Notes under the pieces: model-generated
Databases searched by the model: none
Seen by the model: the letters and a program-made list of their open reading frames with translations, nothing else
What the model was told of the DNA's origin: nothing
Part shown: one piece after another, positions 23,537-35,579 of the stretch
How positions within the stretch are numbered: the stretch's first letter is position 1
How the letters are laid out: each line of letters opens with the position of its first letter
Position numbers and translations under genes: made by a program
Assembly: GCA_009731375.1 (NCBI GenBank)
Contig: BJOX01000096.1
Coordinates: 665,319 to 729,318 of the forward strand
DNA length: 64,000 nt
Direction: 5' to 3'
Source of the DNA: Paulinella micropora
Taxonomy: Eukaryota; Cercozoa; Imbricatea; Euglyphida

Positions 23537-25330
23537 GTAGTAGTAGTAGTATACGTAGTAGTAGTACTAGTAGTCGTGGTGGTGGTGGTGGTAGTAGTAG
23601 TAGTGGTAGTACTCCTAGTACTAGTAGTGGCAGTAGTGGTAGTAGTGGCGGACGTCGCTGAGGCTGCGCTGATCGCAGGTTCGGTGGCAGACCTAGGAAG
23701 CATCGCGATCGATATCGTATCAAATTCGAAAATCCAGCGCCTAGCCGAATTCGAAGAGCTGCACATGGCAAGACAAGAAAATTTAAGTAGTGTGTAATAT
23801 TGATCAATCGTGGGTGATATTGGGTTGCATGGCGCATGCACAAAAGATTCCATCACTAAGCACTAGTACTTCGCATCGCATCGCTCAAAAATCTTCTCAG
23901 TACACACTACATGAGCTTCTCCTCTCTCCTAGGTCTTTGTTTTAAAAAACACAAGACCTAGATGGTGCATGTCGTTATATGTATGATGATGTACGTGAAT
24001 ATGCGTGAATATGCTTGAAGATGGTAGGCATGAGGCGTGATTATGCTATAATCATGTATATGTGTGTGGTGTAATGTGTGTGTATTTTGCTTTCCACCCT
24101 TTTCTCACCACCACCACCCAAGCGAAAAGACATGTAAAAGATGGGTGGGTGGGTGGAATTATTCAAAAAACAACAGGAAAATTTGCTATAAACACTTTTG
24201 TGCTAGAGCGAAAAATCAAATCTGAGAGTGAAGGGGTTGTCTTTGTAATGTTCAAAATTTTGGAGCGGGAAAAATAGTTCCCGCTTAATTTATTACCGTA
24301 AATAACACTGCAGCGTTCACTTTTCAGTCTCCCTTACGGCCCACCCACTGATATTTGTGAAATGACGCTTTTGCTGCGCAAGCTTGCAAAAACCTCATTT
24401 CACAGCACACACAACATGAGCTTCTCCCCTCTTTTCTAGGTCCAGTAAAGACCTCTAACTGCAAATGCCAAATTTTTCCGATCTTCCCAGTCTGATTGAC
24501 TTATTTTTACCGAATCATACCACAATCATTAGGCAAAAAGGAAGTACTTTACAGCATATAGGCGATCTCAACGTAACGGCGGTTTTGCAAAGGTAACGGC
24601 GGTCTGCTGACTTAAGATTTTTGGTGCATCTTGCATAACTTTCCTTTATGGGAGTGTTATGTGGTCGAACGACTGCTTCACCAGCAGTATCGCTGTTCTT
24701 TCCAGTGCAACCTTGTTACCACAGTCACTGCATGTGTGCTGTAGGTCCGCATAGCAGAGGGGGGGGCTGTCCTCTTTCGCAGAGCCACCAGATCCATACC
24801 GACCTCAGCCTCCACAACAATTGTGTGTCTCCGTCTCTGTCGTATCGCTGTCTGCTATGAGCCTATATTTTGGGTTTCGTCTCTTTTTCCTTTTGTGTCT
24901 GTTTGCCAGTGTGCATGTCTACGTGAGTGTAGCTCTCTAATTTCCTTCTTTTAATTGAGTTTGTATCCCTCTTGATGTCAAAATGCACAGATTTGTGTGC
25001 GGTTGTCGTGTGATTGATAATAACTCCGATGTCAAGTCGCTGGAAGTCGAATACATGTATCATAGTGTCCTTACCATCGTAAGTTGTTGTAGTAAGAATG
25101 ATAATTAATAGTATGTAGTTGTCGTTTTATGTTGTAATGTTTGGCGTTATCTTGCAAACAATTGCATGTTTTTTCGAAATGCTGTCAGCACCTACGTTTT
25201 TGGTGTTGATTCTCTTATGATATGCATGTAAGGACATACTGATAGTATCGAACCGACGCAGACAATACTGTGCACCATCATTAACTGACACGTGATCGTC
25301 ATAAAAAAAACCCGCTTTCGCGTAAGAGAG
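23537..25330. other. Intergenic, no supported gene
   Basis: Begins with (GTA)n to about 23650 and then a short open plus-strand frame (ADVAEAALIAGSVADLGSI, about 23640-23797) without recognisable family. The remainder shows short ORFs only. A phrase CATGAGCTTCTCC(T/C)CTC with following CCTAGGTC or CTAGGTC recurs at 23910 and 24416, so a diverged repeat is present. Confidence 0.5.
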
Positions 25331-25337
25331 GGTCGAT

Positions 25338-26690
25338 TTAGTTGATTACGTCGCCGGTCTGTAAGACGCGTGTGATTGTTAGCTTGCTTTCCAAGCTTAT
25401 GTCACGCAGGTATTTGTACATGCACGAACTTTTGTCTGACCACAGCCCTTGCCTTCTTATTGCAAAGATTCTCATTCCCAAACGAGCAGCTTCAGTCGCG
25501 GACCCGATTCTAATTGAATGGGATGCGTATATCGCTGGATTCAATCCAATTGCAGCAACTTTCTTTTTCAAGAGACTTGATGGGGTGCCAGCACTCAGAT
25601 GTCCCAATGCGTTGCGACAGCTTGAAGAAAAGAGGAGAGCTGTCGGTGAATGAATCCTTGAATGTGTCCTTTATGTATTTGAGGTATGCTCTGACCCACA
25701 TGACAGCGCAGAATGATTGGTTCCCTTGGCCGATAAAGACAAGCTTCTCACCTGAGTACCATGTACTCGCACGGGCTGTTCCCGATTATGGTATGGTGGA
25801 ACATGATGTCCGATACCTTCAATGCTACAATGTTACTGACGCGTGCCATTGAGATCCACTGCAGTAATATTAACGTAGCGTCTCTGCAGTCCCTCCATGT
25901 CACCAATGGTAATTGTAGTATCTTGAGCAGGTCGTCCCTCAATAAGGGGTATTTCCCCTCTCTCCCCGGTACAGCTTCTGCTACCGCTCTCTGTTTGGCC
26001 AATTGCACTAGCAGACTCTCGGTCGGGTCGTTACTAGTGTGCAGTGCGTATTGGGATTTAATTGCAGCCAGGTGGCCAGTGATTGTTGACTGTGCATACC
26101 CACTCTCCGACATATATTTCAAATAGTGCGCAATCGTTTTGTCGGAGGCAGGAAAGAAGATACGCCCGTGCTGCACGCACCACTTGAGGAATTGCCTGAG
26201 GGAAGCTTTGTATGTTTCCATTGTGGTGTCTCTCCGGCCCGCTTGGCTTGCCCAGATCGCTATCTCGTCGTCATCTAGTATTGCTGTCCCTGCAGGGCGT
26301 AAAATTATTTTAATGAGTAAAATCAAACAGCACTGCAAGCATGTGCCATGATGGTCTGTGTACGTGATATGGGTGTTTGTGCCACGTTGGAGCTAGAGTG
26401 TATGATGCGGGTGGCAGACTAAATGAATCTCTTGCATGTTCTAGAATCTGTGGCCACCAAGGTCTGGCTGGCCAATGCGGAAGGACAAATGCAACCCTTT
26501 TGCGGGATTTCATGGCAAGAAGGACTGACTGCCCTATTTGTCCAAAGTTTGGTGCCCAAACATCGCGGCCATCTAGGCGCCAACGTACGGTAAGCTTTCC
26601 CATGACATCTGGATGGACAGTCAGGTTTGTCAAGCCTGCGGTCAGCGCCTTGGAGTTTCTGTCTGCCCTCGTGTTGTTAGCTCTCTCGAC
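25338..26690 (-). pseudogene. DIRS-like retrotransposon remnant: RNase H then tyrosine recombinase
   Basis: On the minus strand from about 26690: NTRADRNSKAL (RNase H Asn/Asp block), then a VMGKLTVRWRLDGRDVWAP segment and LPHWPARPWWPQIL, a run typical of DIRS/Ngaro-type RNase H ends. Next is an integrase-like recombinase: SLRQFLKWC N-terminal helices, ARVSNIVALKVSD with the first catalytic Arg, and HSIRIGSATEAARLG with the H-x-x-R box, then GLWSDKSSCMYKYLR with the nucleophile Tyr. Frames change near 25745 and near 25600, so at least two frameshifts have killed it. RH followed by a tyrosine recombinase is diagnostic for DIRS-order elements; RT is not found upstream, where only Arg/Ala-rich sequence remains. 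Confidence 0.72.
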
Positions 26691-27040
26691 CCAGCCCCAA
26701 AGTTTGTTTCGTATGGTGCCTGCTAGCGCTCATCGTCCTCGCCCTGGCCCTTGCCGCCTGCGTCCTGCTCCTTGCCTCTGCCCTGTCAGTCCTTACGCTT
26801 CTCGCCGTTGTTGTCGATGCAATCTTCGTCTTCCATCTCGGGCGCTGGCGCTGGCAGTTCCACTTTTGCAATTTGCTGCTGCTTATGTGCGCAGTTGGGG
26901 CAAACAGCACACAGTACCACGTCGAAGGGGCTGAGTGCAGAGATCCGCCTGACAGAGGACGTCCTCTTCCCAATCTATGTCGTCACCTGTTCCACGTCAT
27001 GATGCAACGTTGACATATATATCAAAATGTATGATTATGT
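26691..27040. other. GC-rich stretch, no supported gene
   Basis: Upstream of the DIRS-like remnant; its minus-strand frames are Arg/Ala/Ser rich and show no RT motif. It ends where composition drops sharply to AT-rich at about 27005. Confidence 0.4.
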
Positions 27041-27279
27041 CATGGATTCCTCAAAGCTACTTCCTCTATCTATCATCTGCCTCGCATACTCCTCCTGTCT
27101 CTCACTTAGTGGTTGTTTTTTCGCAACCAACCATCTATCCAACAACCTCTCTTCTGTCTTTCTTCTCTCTTCTTCACTCTTTCTCTTTCTCTTCGTTTGC
27201 TCCATCTTCTTCTTTCTCTCATTATTCTCTTCTATCTCTGCTAATATTTCGTCTATAGCATCCTCTCTCTCTCTTCAAG

Positions 27280-27642
27280 TTATTCTTTCTTTTTAGTCAA
27301 CTCTTTTATCTGAGCTATCAACACATCAACTCTCCCACCGACCCTTACTTTATCTCTCCTTATTATCGTTTCTTTTTTCTCCATGTAGTATTCAACCCAA
27401 TCATTACTTTCAGGTCTAATACTTTCTATATCGTGGTTATTATCAATATCAATTTCATCATTATAGTTATTATTGTTATCAGACATATATAATTTATATA
27501 TTGTTGGCAATAGAAAGGAAATAGAAACAGCTAAAAAATCTTCAATCAATTGATGACTGGTAAAAAAATCTTCCACCAAAACCTCATGGTTCCAAAAACA
27601 CGATTTTTGGTACCTTGGAACTTCACTAATTATACCTGTCAC
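27280..27642 (-). CDS. Array hypothetical protein, most intact copy
   Basis: 120-residue minus-strand ORF: an N-terminal part (GIISEVPRYQKSCFWNHEV ... VEDFFTSHQLIEDFLAVSI), an Asn/Asp linker (MSDNNNNYNDEIDIDNN) and a conserved C-terminal part (ESNDWVEYYMEKKETIIRR ... LIAQIKELTKKKE). The C-terminal part recurs in five other units. The N-terminal part is joined in frame only here because the 129-bp segment 27508-27636 is oriented this way. Function unknown; the end looks helical. Two separate ORFs joined by inversion is the alternative. Confidence 0.4.
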   Translation of the reverse strand: MTGIISEVPRYQKSCFWNHEVLVEDFFTSHQLIEDFLAVSISFLLPTIYKLYMSDNNNNYNDEIDIDNNHDIESIRPESNDWVEYYMEKKETIIRRDKVRVGGRVDVLIAQIKELTKKKE

Positions 27643-28659
27643 TTGCCTTTTTTGTTCTGTCAGGGCTGGCCGGTGTGTGTCTCTGTGGCGGGGGATGTGT
27701 GTCTTGAAAAAGTGTGCTGAAGTGCGACCCTATATGACTAAAGTAAGATAATATGTAATGAGTAAGAATACAATCAGAAATATTACAAAAGGAAGAATAT
27801 ATTTTTGCAGAATTTTCAAGGGAAAATATTGATTTTTTCAAAACATCATGGGAATGATGTAGAATCTGTTTCCGGATTGGAGATCACGATAAAATCAAAT
27901 AAAAACATGTTTTTATTTATCGGAACCTCTTTAGACTTGATTTTTTTTTACGCCGGTCAGAACCGGTATTTTGTACGGAAGGCACAATGAAACTCATTGT
28001 GTCTGAACAGGGAGATAAAATTCAAACCCCACATGGAGATCGTTATGACAGGTGACTGTTTATCTCTATCTTGTATCATGCCACTTAGCGATAGTCGCCA
28101 AATTAGGGTATGGTGCATGAAGAATTAGAGCGAACTGTTTTCAGTAAAGGAGAATCGGATGTCCAATATTCTAAAAAGGTATATACAGTTAAGGCAATAA
28201 AGGTTTCAAGTTGGTCATTTCAGACCACGAGTTAGTCAGCACTCAACAATTAGGATCTTGCTCAGGCTTAGCAGGTACAACAGGCTCCTACAAGCACAAA
28301 CAAGAATGTGAGAACAACAACAATATGTATGTGTAGGGGTAGTTTAAAGTCGTGCCCAGGGCTTTATATAAAAGTCAGCTATCTACACGTCAACCTTATT
28401 TACGTATTTATTATACTTACTCATCACTTCGTCAAAGCAACTTCCTCTATCTAACATTTTCTTCGCATACCTTCCTGTCTCTCACTTAGTGGTTGTTTTT
28501 TTGCAACCAATTATTTATCCAACAACCTTTCTTCTGTCTTTCTTCTCTTTTCTTCTCTCGTTCTCTTTCTCTTCGTTTGCTCCATCCTCTTCTTTCTCTC
28601 ATTATTCTTTTTTATCTCTGCTAATTTTTCGTCTATAGCATCCTCTCTCTCTCTTCAAG

Positions 28660-28854
28660 TTATTCTTTCTTTTTGGTCAACTCTTTTATCTGAGCTATCA
28701 ACACATCAACTCTCCCACCGACCCTCACTTTATTTCTCCTTATTATCGTTTCTTTTTTGTCCATATAGTATTCAACCCAATCATTACTTTCAGGTCTAAT
28801 ACTTTCTACATCGTGGAAAAAAGTATATACAGTTATAGGCAGTAAAGGTTTCAA
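28660..28854 (-). pseudogene. Array hypothetical protein, truncated copy
   Basis: Keeps the conserved ESIRPESNDWVEYYMDKKE ... IKELTKKKE end but lacks the Asn/Asp linker. It is joined abruptly at about 28815 to the 3' part of an integrase copy (plus strand, to about 28995), marking an internal deletion of the unit. Confidence 0.5.
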
Positions 28855-29504
28855 GTTGGTCCTTTCAGACTACGAGTTTGTCATCACTGAACAATTAGGA
28901 TCTTCCTCAGGCTTAGCAGGTACAACAGGCTCCTACAAACACAAACAAGAATGTGAGAACAACAACAAAAAAGAAAAGAAATCATTACCTGAGTAGCTGG
29001 AGCTGGTTCGACAGCTTTCTTTTTTTGAAGCTATAGATGTAAAACCGGAGAACATACGAAGCAGTGCAAGAATGAAAAAGAAAATTAATAAGTTAGACCT
29101 TTAATGAAAATAAAACTAACTTGCGGTGGCGATATTACATCATGTAAAAAAAACTTTGCCACCATACTTTTTACAAGGCGCAAAATTTAGTTTTTTGGTT
29201 GTTTTTCACCTACACATACACACAAGAGCATTTAGGAAATTTATTATTGAGACCTGCTCTGTATATTTCTTGGTTGTTTTTCTTTTTACCTTCATAAACT
29301 TCCATAGGTGTGGCTTTAATGGTATTATGGTATGTGTTATTATAATTATCAACAATTTCATAAATGTAAGGCACCCAAAAAATAGAGTTGTTATAAGTTG
29401 GAGAGAAGATGGAAAAAAGAAGGAGAAAACAACATGTATAACCAAGAATAGAACGAAAGAAGAAACAAAGAAACAAGCATCAAAAATAAAACAACAGGCG
29501 AAGT

Positions 29505-29695
29505 ATTGAGGATGAAACCTAAAAGAATTACATCAGATAACGGTAGTGAATTTAAAGGACAAGTTGCTGAATACTTTAAAGAGAACGGAATTCAACATAG
29601 AACAAATGAAGTAAGCTAGCACCGCACTATGGATATAGTAGACAGATTGATTAGAACAATAAGAAATGATTTGAATTGAATGTGGAAGTGAATGA
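29505..29695 (+). pseudogene. Retroviral-type integrase fragment, array copy 1
   Basis: Contains RITSDNGSEFKGQVAEYF (second catalytic Asp) and DIVDRLIRTIRNDL, but has an in-frame stop after NEVS and ends abruptly at about 29698, where unrelated GC-richer sequence (29701-30050) begins. No N-terminal zinc finger or first Asp is recognisable. Confidence 0.7.
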
Positions 29696-29700
29696 TGATT

Positions 29701-29997
29701 TTACACACGGAAACGAGTTGTGGGTCCAGCCTTGTCTGGTCTTGTTGGGGCAGCATGTGTAGACTTGGCAAGAGGAGATCCTTCTCCATCAGACTCAGAG
29801 TTGGAATTCAAGAGTGATTTCTTGGACGCATCACTGCCCCCAAAGTCTGAGTCTTCCTGGTCGCAGTCATCCCCACCTTCATCTCTCGTAATGGCAGCTT
29901 GAAGAGATGATCCAAGTTCATCTGCCACTCTAGGTAACTCTGCCTTCATATCAATATTCTTGCGCAGGAACATACAGACCACATTGCGAAGAATCAA
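29701..29997 (-). CDS. Acidic hypothetical ORF inserted in the array
   Basis: 98-residue minus-strand frame with an N-terminal RNVVCMFLRKNIDMKAELP and an acidic Ser/Asp tail (DEGGDDCDQEDSDFGGSDAS). It occurs in only one unit and interrupts integrase copy 1, so it is an insertion. The family is not recognised; the acidic tail could belong to the end of a transposase. Confidence 0.3.
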   Translation of the reverse strand: MILRNVVCMFLRKNIDMKAELPRVADELGSSLQAAITRDEGGDDCDQEDSDFGGSDASKKSLLNSNSESDGEGSPLAKSTHAAPTRPDKAGPTTRFRV

Positions 29998-31059
29998 GGA
30001 CTGAGGTTCGAACGTGACCTCAATCAGAGCTCCCTTGGCCCCCGTATAATAAATCTTTATGCAGGAGGGACAATTATGTATGTATGTGTAGGGGTAGTTT
30101 AAAGTCGTGTTCAGGACTTTATATAAAAGTCAGCTCTACACCTCAACCTTGATCATATATTTATTATACTCACTCATCACTTCCTCAAAGCTACTTCCTC
30201 TATCTATTTATCATCTGCTTCGCATACTCCTCCTGTCTCTCACTTAGTGGTTGTTTTGTCGCAACCAACCATCTATCCAACAACCTCTCTTCTGTTTTTC
30301 TTCTCTTTTCTTCTCGCTTCTCTTTCTCTTCGTTTGCTCCATCCTCTTCTTTCTCTCATTATCCTCTTTTATCTCTGCTAATCTTTCGTCTATAGCATCC
30401 TCTCTCTCTTCAAGTTATTCTTTCTTTTTGATCAACTCTTTTATCTGAGCTATCAACATCAACTCTCCCACAGACCCTCACTTTATCTCTTCTTATTATC
30501 GTTTCTTTTTTAGTATTCAACCCAATCATTACTTTCATGTCTAATACTTTCTATATCGTGGTTATTATCAATATCAATTTCATCAGTAGTTATTATCGTT
30601 ATCAGACGTATATAATTTATATATTGTTGGTTTGGGGTATAATTAGTGAAGTTCCAAGGTACCAAAAATCGTGTTTTTGGAACCATGAGATTTTGGTGGA
30701 AGATTTTTTTACCAGTCATCAATTGATTGAAGATTTTTTAGCTGTTTCTATTTCCTTTCTATTGCCTTTTTTCCTGTCCGTTGCTTTTTTGTTCCATCAG
30801 AGCCGGCCGGTGTGTGTCTCTGTGGCGGAGGATGTGTGTCTTGAAAAAGTGTGCCGAAGTGCGACCCTATATTAGTAAGTAAGATAATATGTAATGAGTA
30901 AGAATACAATCAGAAATATTATAAAAGGAAGAATACATACCTAAAAAAATAGAGTTGTTATAAGTTGGAGAGAAGATGGACAAAAGAAGGAGGAAACAAT
31001 AGGTATAACCAAGAATAGAAGGAAAAAAGAAGCTGAGAAACAATCATCAAAAATAAAAC

Positions 31060-31654
31060 AACAGGCGAAGTATTGGAAGGATTCAAAAAAATGCTGAAAC
31101 CTGAAAGAATTACATCAGATAACGGTAGTGAATGTAAAGGAGAAGTTGCTGAGCACTTTAAAGAGAACGGAATTCAACATACAACAAATGAAGTAGGCGA
31201 CCACAGCACTACGGATATAGTAGACAGATTTATTAGAATAGTAAGAAATGATTTGAATTGAATGTGGGAAGTGAATGATGATTCTATTTGGGTGCCTTAC
31301 ATTTATGAAATTGTTGATCATTATAATAACACATACCATAATACAATTAAAGCCACACCTATGGAAATTTATGAAGGTAAAAGGAAAAACAACCAAGAAA
31401 CATACAGAGCCAGTCTCAATAATAAATTTCCTAAAGACTCAACCGTGAGAAAAGAATTAGAACGAACTGTTTTCAGTAAACGAGATGTCCAATGCTCTAA
31501 AAAGATATATATAGTTAAAGGCAGTAAAGGTTTCAAGTTGGTCCTTGCAGACTACGAGTTTGTCATCACTGAACAATTAGGATCTTGCTCCTACAAACAC
31601 ACACAAGAATGTGAGAACAACAACAAAAAAGAAAAGAAATTATTACCTGAGTAG
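31060..31654 (+). pseudogene. Retroviral-type integrase fragment, array copy 2
   Basis: Longest readable copy: ERITSDNGSECKGEVAEHF, then DIVDRFIRIVRNDLN-stop, then in the same frame family MWEVNDDSIWVPYIYEIVD, YNNTYHNTIKATPMEIYEG (the HNTIKATP block of Maverick/retroviral integrases) and a C-terminal SH3-like KKIYIVKGSKGFKLVLADYEF. A TGA after NDLN separates the two halves, also seen in copy 3. The usual catalytic Glu position reads Asp (IVDRF) in every copy. The N-terminal third is unreadable. The Maverick/Polinton relationship is inferred from the HNTIKATP and chromo/SH3-type tail, not from a search. Confidence 0.75.
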
Positions 31655-32207
31655 CTGGAGCTGGCTCATCAGCTTTCTTTTTTGGAAGCAATTAGATGTA
31701 AAACCGGAGAACATACGAAGCAGTGCAAGAATTAAAAAAATTTAATAAAGTAGACTTTTAATGAAAATAAAACTAACTAGCGGTGGCGATATTACATCAT
31801 GTAAAAAATAACTTTGCAATTCATGCTTTTTTGGATGCATCACATACACATACACACAAAGGAGGGACAACTATGTATGTATGTGTAGGGGAAGTTTAAA
31901 GTCGTGCCCAGGACTTTATATAAAAGTCATCTACTACACCTCAACCCTATTTATATATTTATTATACTCACTCATCACTTCCTCAAAGATACTTCCTCTA
32001 TATCATTTTCCTCGCATACTCCTCCTGTCTCTCACTTAGTGGTTGTTTTTTCGCAACTAACCATCTATCCAACAACCTCTCTTCTGTTTTTCTTCTCTTT
32101 TCTTCTCTCTTTCTCTTTTTCTTCGTTTGCTCCATCCTCTTCTTTCTTTCATTATTCTCTTTTATCTCTGCTAATCTTTCGTCTATAGCATCCTCTCTCT
32201 CTTCAAG

Positions 32208-32414
32208 TTATTTTTTCTTTTTGGTCAACTCTTTTATCTGAGCTATCAACACATCAACTCTCCCACAGACCCTCACTTTATCTCTCCTTGTTATCGTTTC
32301 TTTTTTCTCCATGTAGTATTCAACCCAATCATTACTTTCAGGTCTAATACTTTCTATATCGTGGTTATTATCAATATCAATTTCATCATTATAGTTATTA
32401 TCGTTATCAGACAT
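32208..32414 (-). pseudogene. Array hypothetical protein, copy with Asn/Asp linker
   Basis: 68 residues, MSDNDNNYNDEIDIDNN then the conserved ESNDWVEYYMEKKETITRR ... LTKKKK tail. It starts at its own ATG, upstream of which the 129-bp segment lies in the opposite orientation. Similar remnants lie at about 30430-30595, 33905-34050 and 34370-34515. Confidence 0.45.
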
Positions 32415-32879
32415 ATATAATTTATATATTGTTGGTTTGGGGTATAATTAGCGAGGTTCCAAGGTACCAAAAATCGTGTTTTTGGAACCATGAGGTTTTG
32501 GTGGAAGATTTTTTTACCAGTAATCAATTGATTGAAGATTTTTTAGCTGTTTCTATTTCCTTTCTTTTCCTTTTGTCCTGTTCCTTGCCTTTGTGTTCCA
32601 TCAGGGCCGGCCGGTTATTTGTCTCTGTGGCGGAGGATGTGTGTCTTGAAAAAGTGTGCTGAAGTGCGACCCTATATGACTAAAGTAAGATAATATATAA
32701 TGAGTAAGAATACAATCAGAACTATTACAAAAGGAGGAACACATACTCAAAAAAATAGAGTTGTTATAAGTTGGGAGAGATGATGGAAAAAAGAAAGAGA
32801 AAACAATAGGTATAAACAAGAATAGAACGAAAGAAGAAGGTGAGAAACAAGTATCAAAAATAAAACAACAGGCGAAGTA

Positions 32880-33473
32880 TTGAAAGGATTAAAAAAATGC
32901 TGAAACCTAAAAGAATTACATCAGATAACGGTAGTGAATTTAAAGGAGAAATTGCTGAATACTTTAAAGAGAACGGAATTCAACGTACAACAAATGAAGT
33001 AGGCTACCACCGCACCATGGATACAGTAGACAGATTTATTAGAATAGTAAGAAATGATTTGAATTGAATCTGGGAAGTGAATGATGATTTTATTTGGGTG
33101 CCTTACATTTATGAAATTGTTGATAATTAAACATACCATAATACAATTAAAGCCACACCTATGGAAGTTTATGAAGGTAAAAAGAAAAACAACCAAGAAA
33201 TATACAGAGCCAGTCTCAATAATAAATTTCCTAAAGACTCAACCGTGAGAAAAGAATTAGAACGAACTGTTTTCAGTAAAGGAGATGTCTAATACTCTAA
33301 AAAGGTATATACAGTTAAAGGCAGTAAAGGTTTCAAGTTAGTCCTTTCAGACCACGAGGTAGTCAGCACTTAACAATTAGGATCTTGCTCAGGCTTAGCA
33401 GGTACAACAGGCTCCTACCAACACAAACAAGAATGTGAGAACAACAACAAAAAAGAAAAGAAATTATTACCTG
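32880..33473 (+). pseudogene. Retroviral-type integrase fragment, array copy 3
   Basis: RITSDNGSEFKGEIAEYFKE, then VDRFIRIVRNDLN-stop and VNDDFIWVPYIYEIVDN. It lost bases in the YNNTYHN block (33125-33135) and has a stop in the tail after FSKGDV. Clearly dead, and very close to copies 2 and 4. Confidence 0.72.
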
Positions 33474-33609
33474 AGTAGCTGGAGCTGGCTCGTCAGCTTT
33501 CTTTTTTGGAAGCATCACCTACATATACACACAAAGTAGTGAGAACTATGTATGTATGTGTAGGGGTAGTTTAAAGTAGTGCCCATGACTTTATATAAAA
33601 GTCATCTAT

Positions 33610-33813
33610 CTACACATCAACCTTATTTATACATTTATTATATTCACTCATCACTTCCTCAAAGCTACTTCCTCTATCTATCATCTGCCTCGCATACTCC
33701 TCCTGTCTCTCACTTAGTGGTTGTTTTTTCGCAACCAACCATCTATCCAACAACCTCTCTTCTGTCTTTCTTCTCTCTTCTTCACTCTTTCTCTTTCTCT
33801 TCGTTTGCTCCAT
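33610..33813 (-). pseudogene. Array charged coiled-coil ORF
   Basis: 67-residue ORF EQTKRKRKSEEERRKTEERL followed by DRWLVAKKQPLSERQEEYA, charged and helical. The same frame lies at the matching place in other units (for example 27060-27210 and 31990-32140). It is probably the C-terminal part of the protein whose N-terminal part ends IKELTKKKE, separated by a stop. Confidence 0.4.
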
Positions 33814-34974
33814 CTTCTTCTTTCTCTCATTATTCTCTTCTATCTCTGCTAATATTTCGTCTATAGCATCCTCTCTCTCTCTCTCTTCAAGTTATTCTTT
33901 CTTTTTAGTCAACTCTTTTATCTGAGCTATCAACACATCAACTCTCCCACTGACATTTACTTTATCTCTCCTTATTATCGTTTCTTTTTGTCCATACAAC
34001 ATAGAACCAAATCATTACTTTCAGGTCTAATACTTTCTATATCGTGGAAAACAGTATATACAGTTAAAGGCAGTACAGGTTTCAAGTTGGTCCTTTCAGA
34101 CTACGAGTTTGTCATCACTGAACAATTAGGATCTTCCTCAGGCTTAGCAGGTACAACAGGCTCCTACAAACACAAAAAAGAATGTGAGAACAACAACAAA
34201 AAAGAAAAGAAATTATTACCTGAGTAGCTGGAGCTGGCTCGTCAGCTTTCTTTTTTGGAAGCATCACCTACATATACACACAAAGGAGGGACAACTATGT
34301 ATGTATGTGTAGTGGTTGTTTAAAGTAGTGCCCAGGACTTTGAATAAAAGTTCGCTATCTACACCTGACCCTCACTTTATCTCTCCTTATTATCGCTTCT
34401 TTTTTCTCCATATAGTATTCAATCCAATCATTACTTTCAGGTCTAATACTTTCTATATCGTGGTTATTATCCATATCAATTTCATCATTATAGTTATTAT
34501 CGTTATCAGACATATATAATTTATATATTGTTGGTTTGGGGTATAATTAGCGAGGTTCCAAGGTACCAAAAATCGTGTTTTTGGAGCCACGAGGTTTCGG
34601 TGGAAGATTTTTTTTACCAGTCATCAATTGATTAAAGATTTTTTAGCTGTTTCTATTTCCTTTCTTTTTCCTTTTTCCTGTCCGTTACCTTTTTGTCCCA
34701 TCGGGGCCGGCCGGTGTGTGTCTCTGTGGCGGGGGATGTGTGTCTTGAAAAAGTATGCAGAAGTGCGACCCTATATGACTAAAGTAAGATAATATATAAT
34801 GAGTAAGAATACAATCAGAAATATTACAAAAGGAAGAATACATACTAAAAAAAAATAGAGTTGTTATAAGTTGGAGAGAAGATGGACAAAAGAAGGAGGA
34901 AACAATAGGTATAACCAAGAATAGAACGAAAAAAGAAGCTGAGAAACAATCATCAAAAATAAAACAACAGGCGA

Positions 34975-35579
34975 AGTATTGGAAGGATTAAAAAAATGCT
35001 GAAATCTAAAGAATTACATCAGATAACGGTAGTGAATGTAAAGGAGAAGTTGCTGAGCACTTTAAAGAGAACGGAATTCAACATACAACAAATGAAGTAG
35101 GCGACCACCGCACTACGGATATAGTAGACAGATTTATTAGAACAATAAGAAATGAAAATTGAATGTGGGAAGTGAATGATGATTTTATTTGGATGCCTTA
35201 CATTTATGAAATTGTTGATAATTATAATTATACATACCATAATACAATGAAAGCCACACCTATGGAAGTTTATGAAGGTAAAAAGAAAAACAGCCAAGAA
35301 ATATACAGAGCAGGTCTCAATAATAAATTTCCTAAAGACTCAACTGTGAAAAAAGAATTAGAACGAACTGTTTTTAGTAAAAGAGATGTCCAATACTCTA
35401 AAAAGATATATACAGTTAAAGGACGTAAAAGTTTCAAGTTAGTCCTTTCAGACCACGAGATAGTCAGCCCTCAACAATTAGGATCTTGCTCAGTCTTAGC
35501 AGGTACAACAGGCTCCTACAAACACAAAAAAGAATGTGAGAACAACAACAAAAAAGAAAAGAAATTATTATTGGAGTAG
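34975..35579 (+). pseudogene. Retroviral-type integrase fragment, array copy 4
   Basis: ITSDNGSECKGEVAEHFKE, then DIVDRFIRTIRNE, then MWEVNDDFIWMPYIYEIVD, YHNTMKATPMEVYEG and KKIYTVKGRKSFKLVLSDH. One base is lost just before ITSDNG, and a stop separates the halves. The best-preserved tail of the array. Confidence 0.75.
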
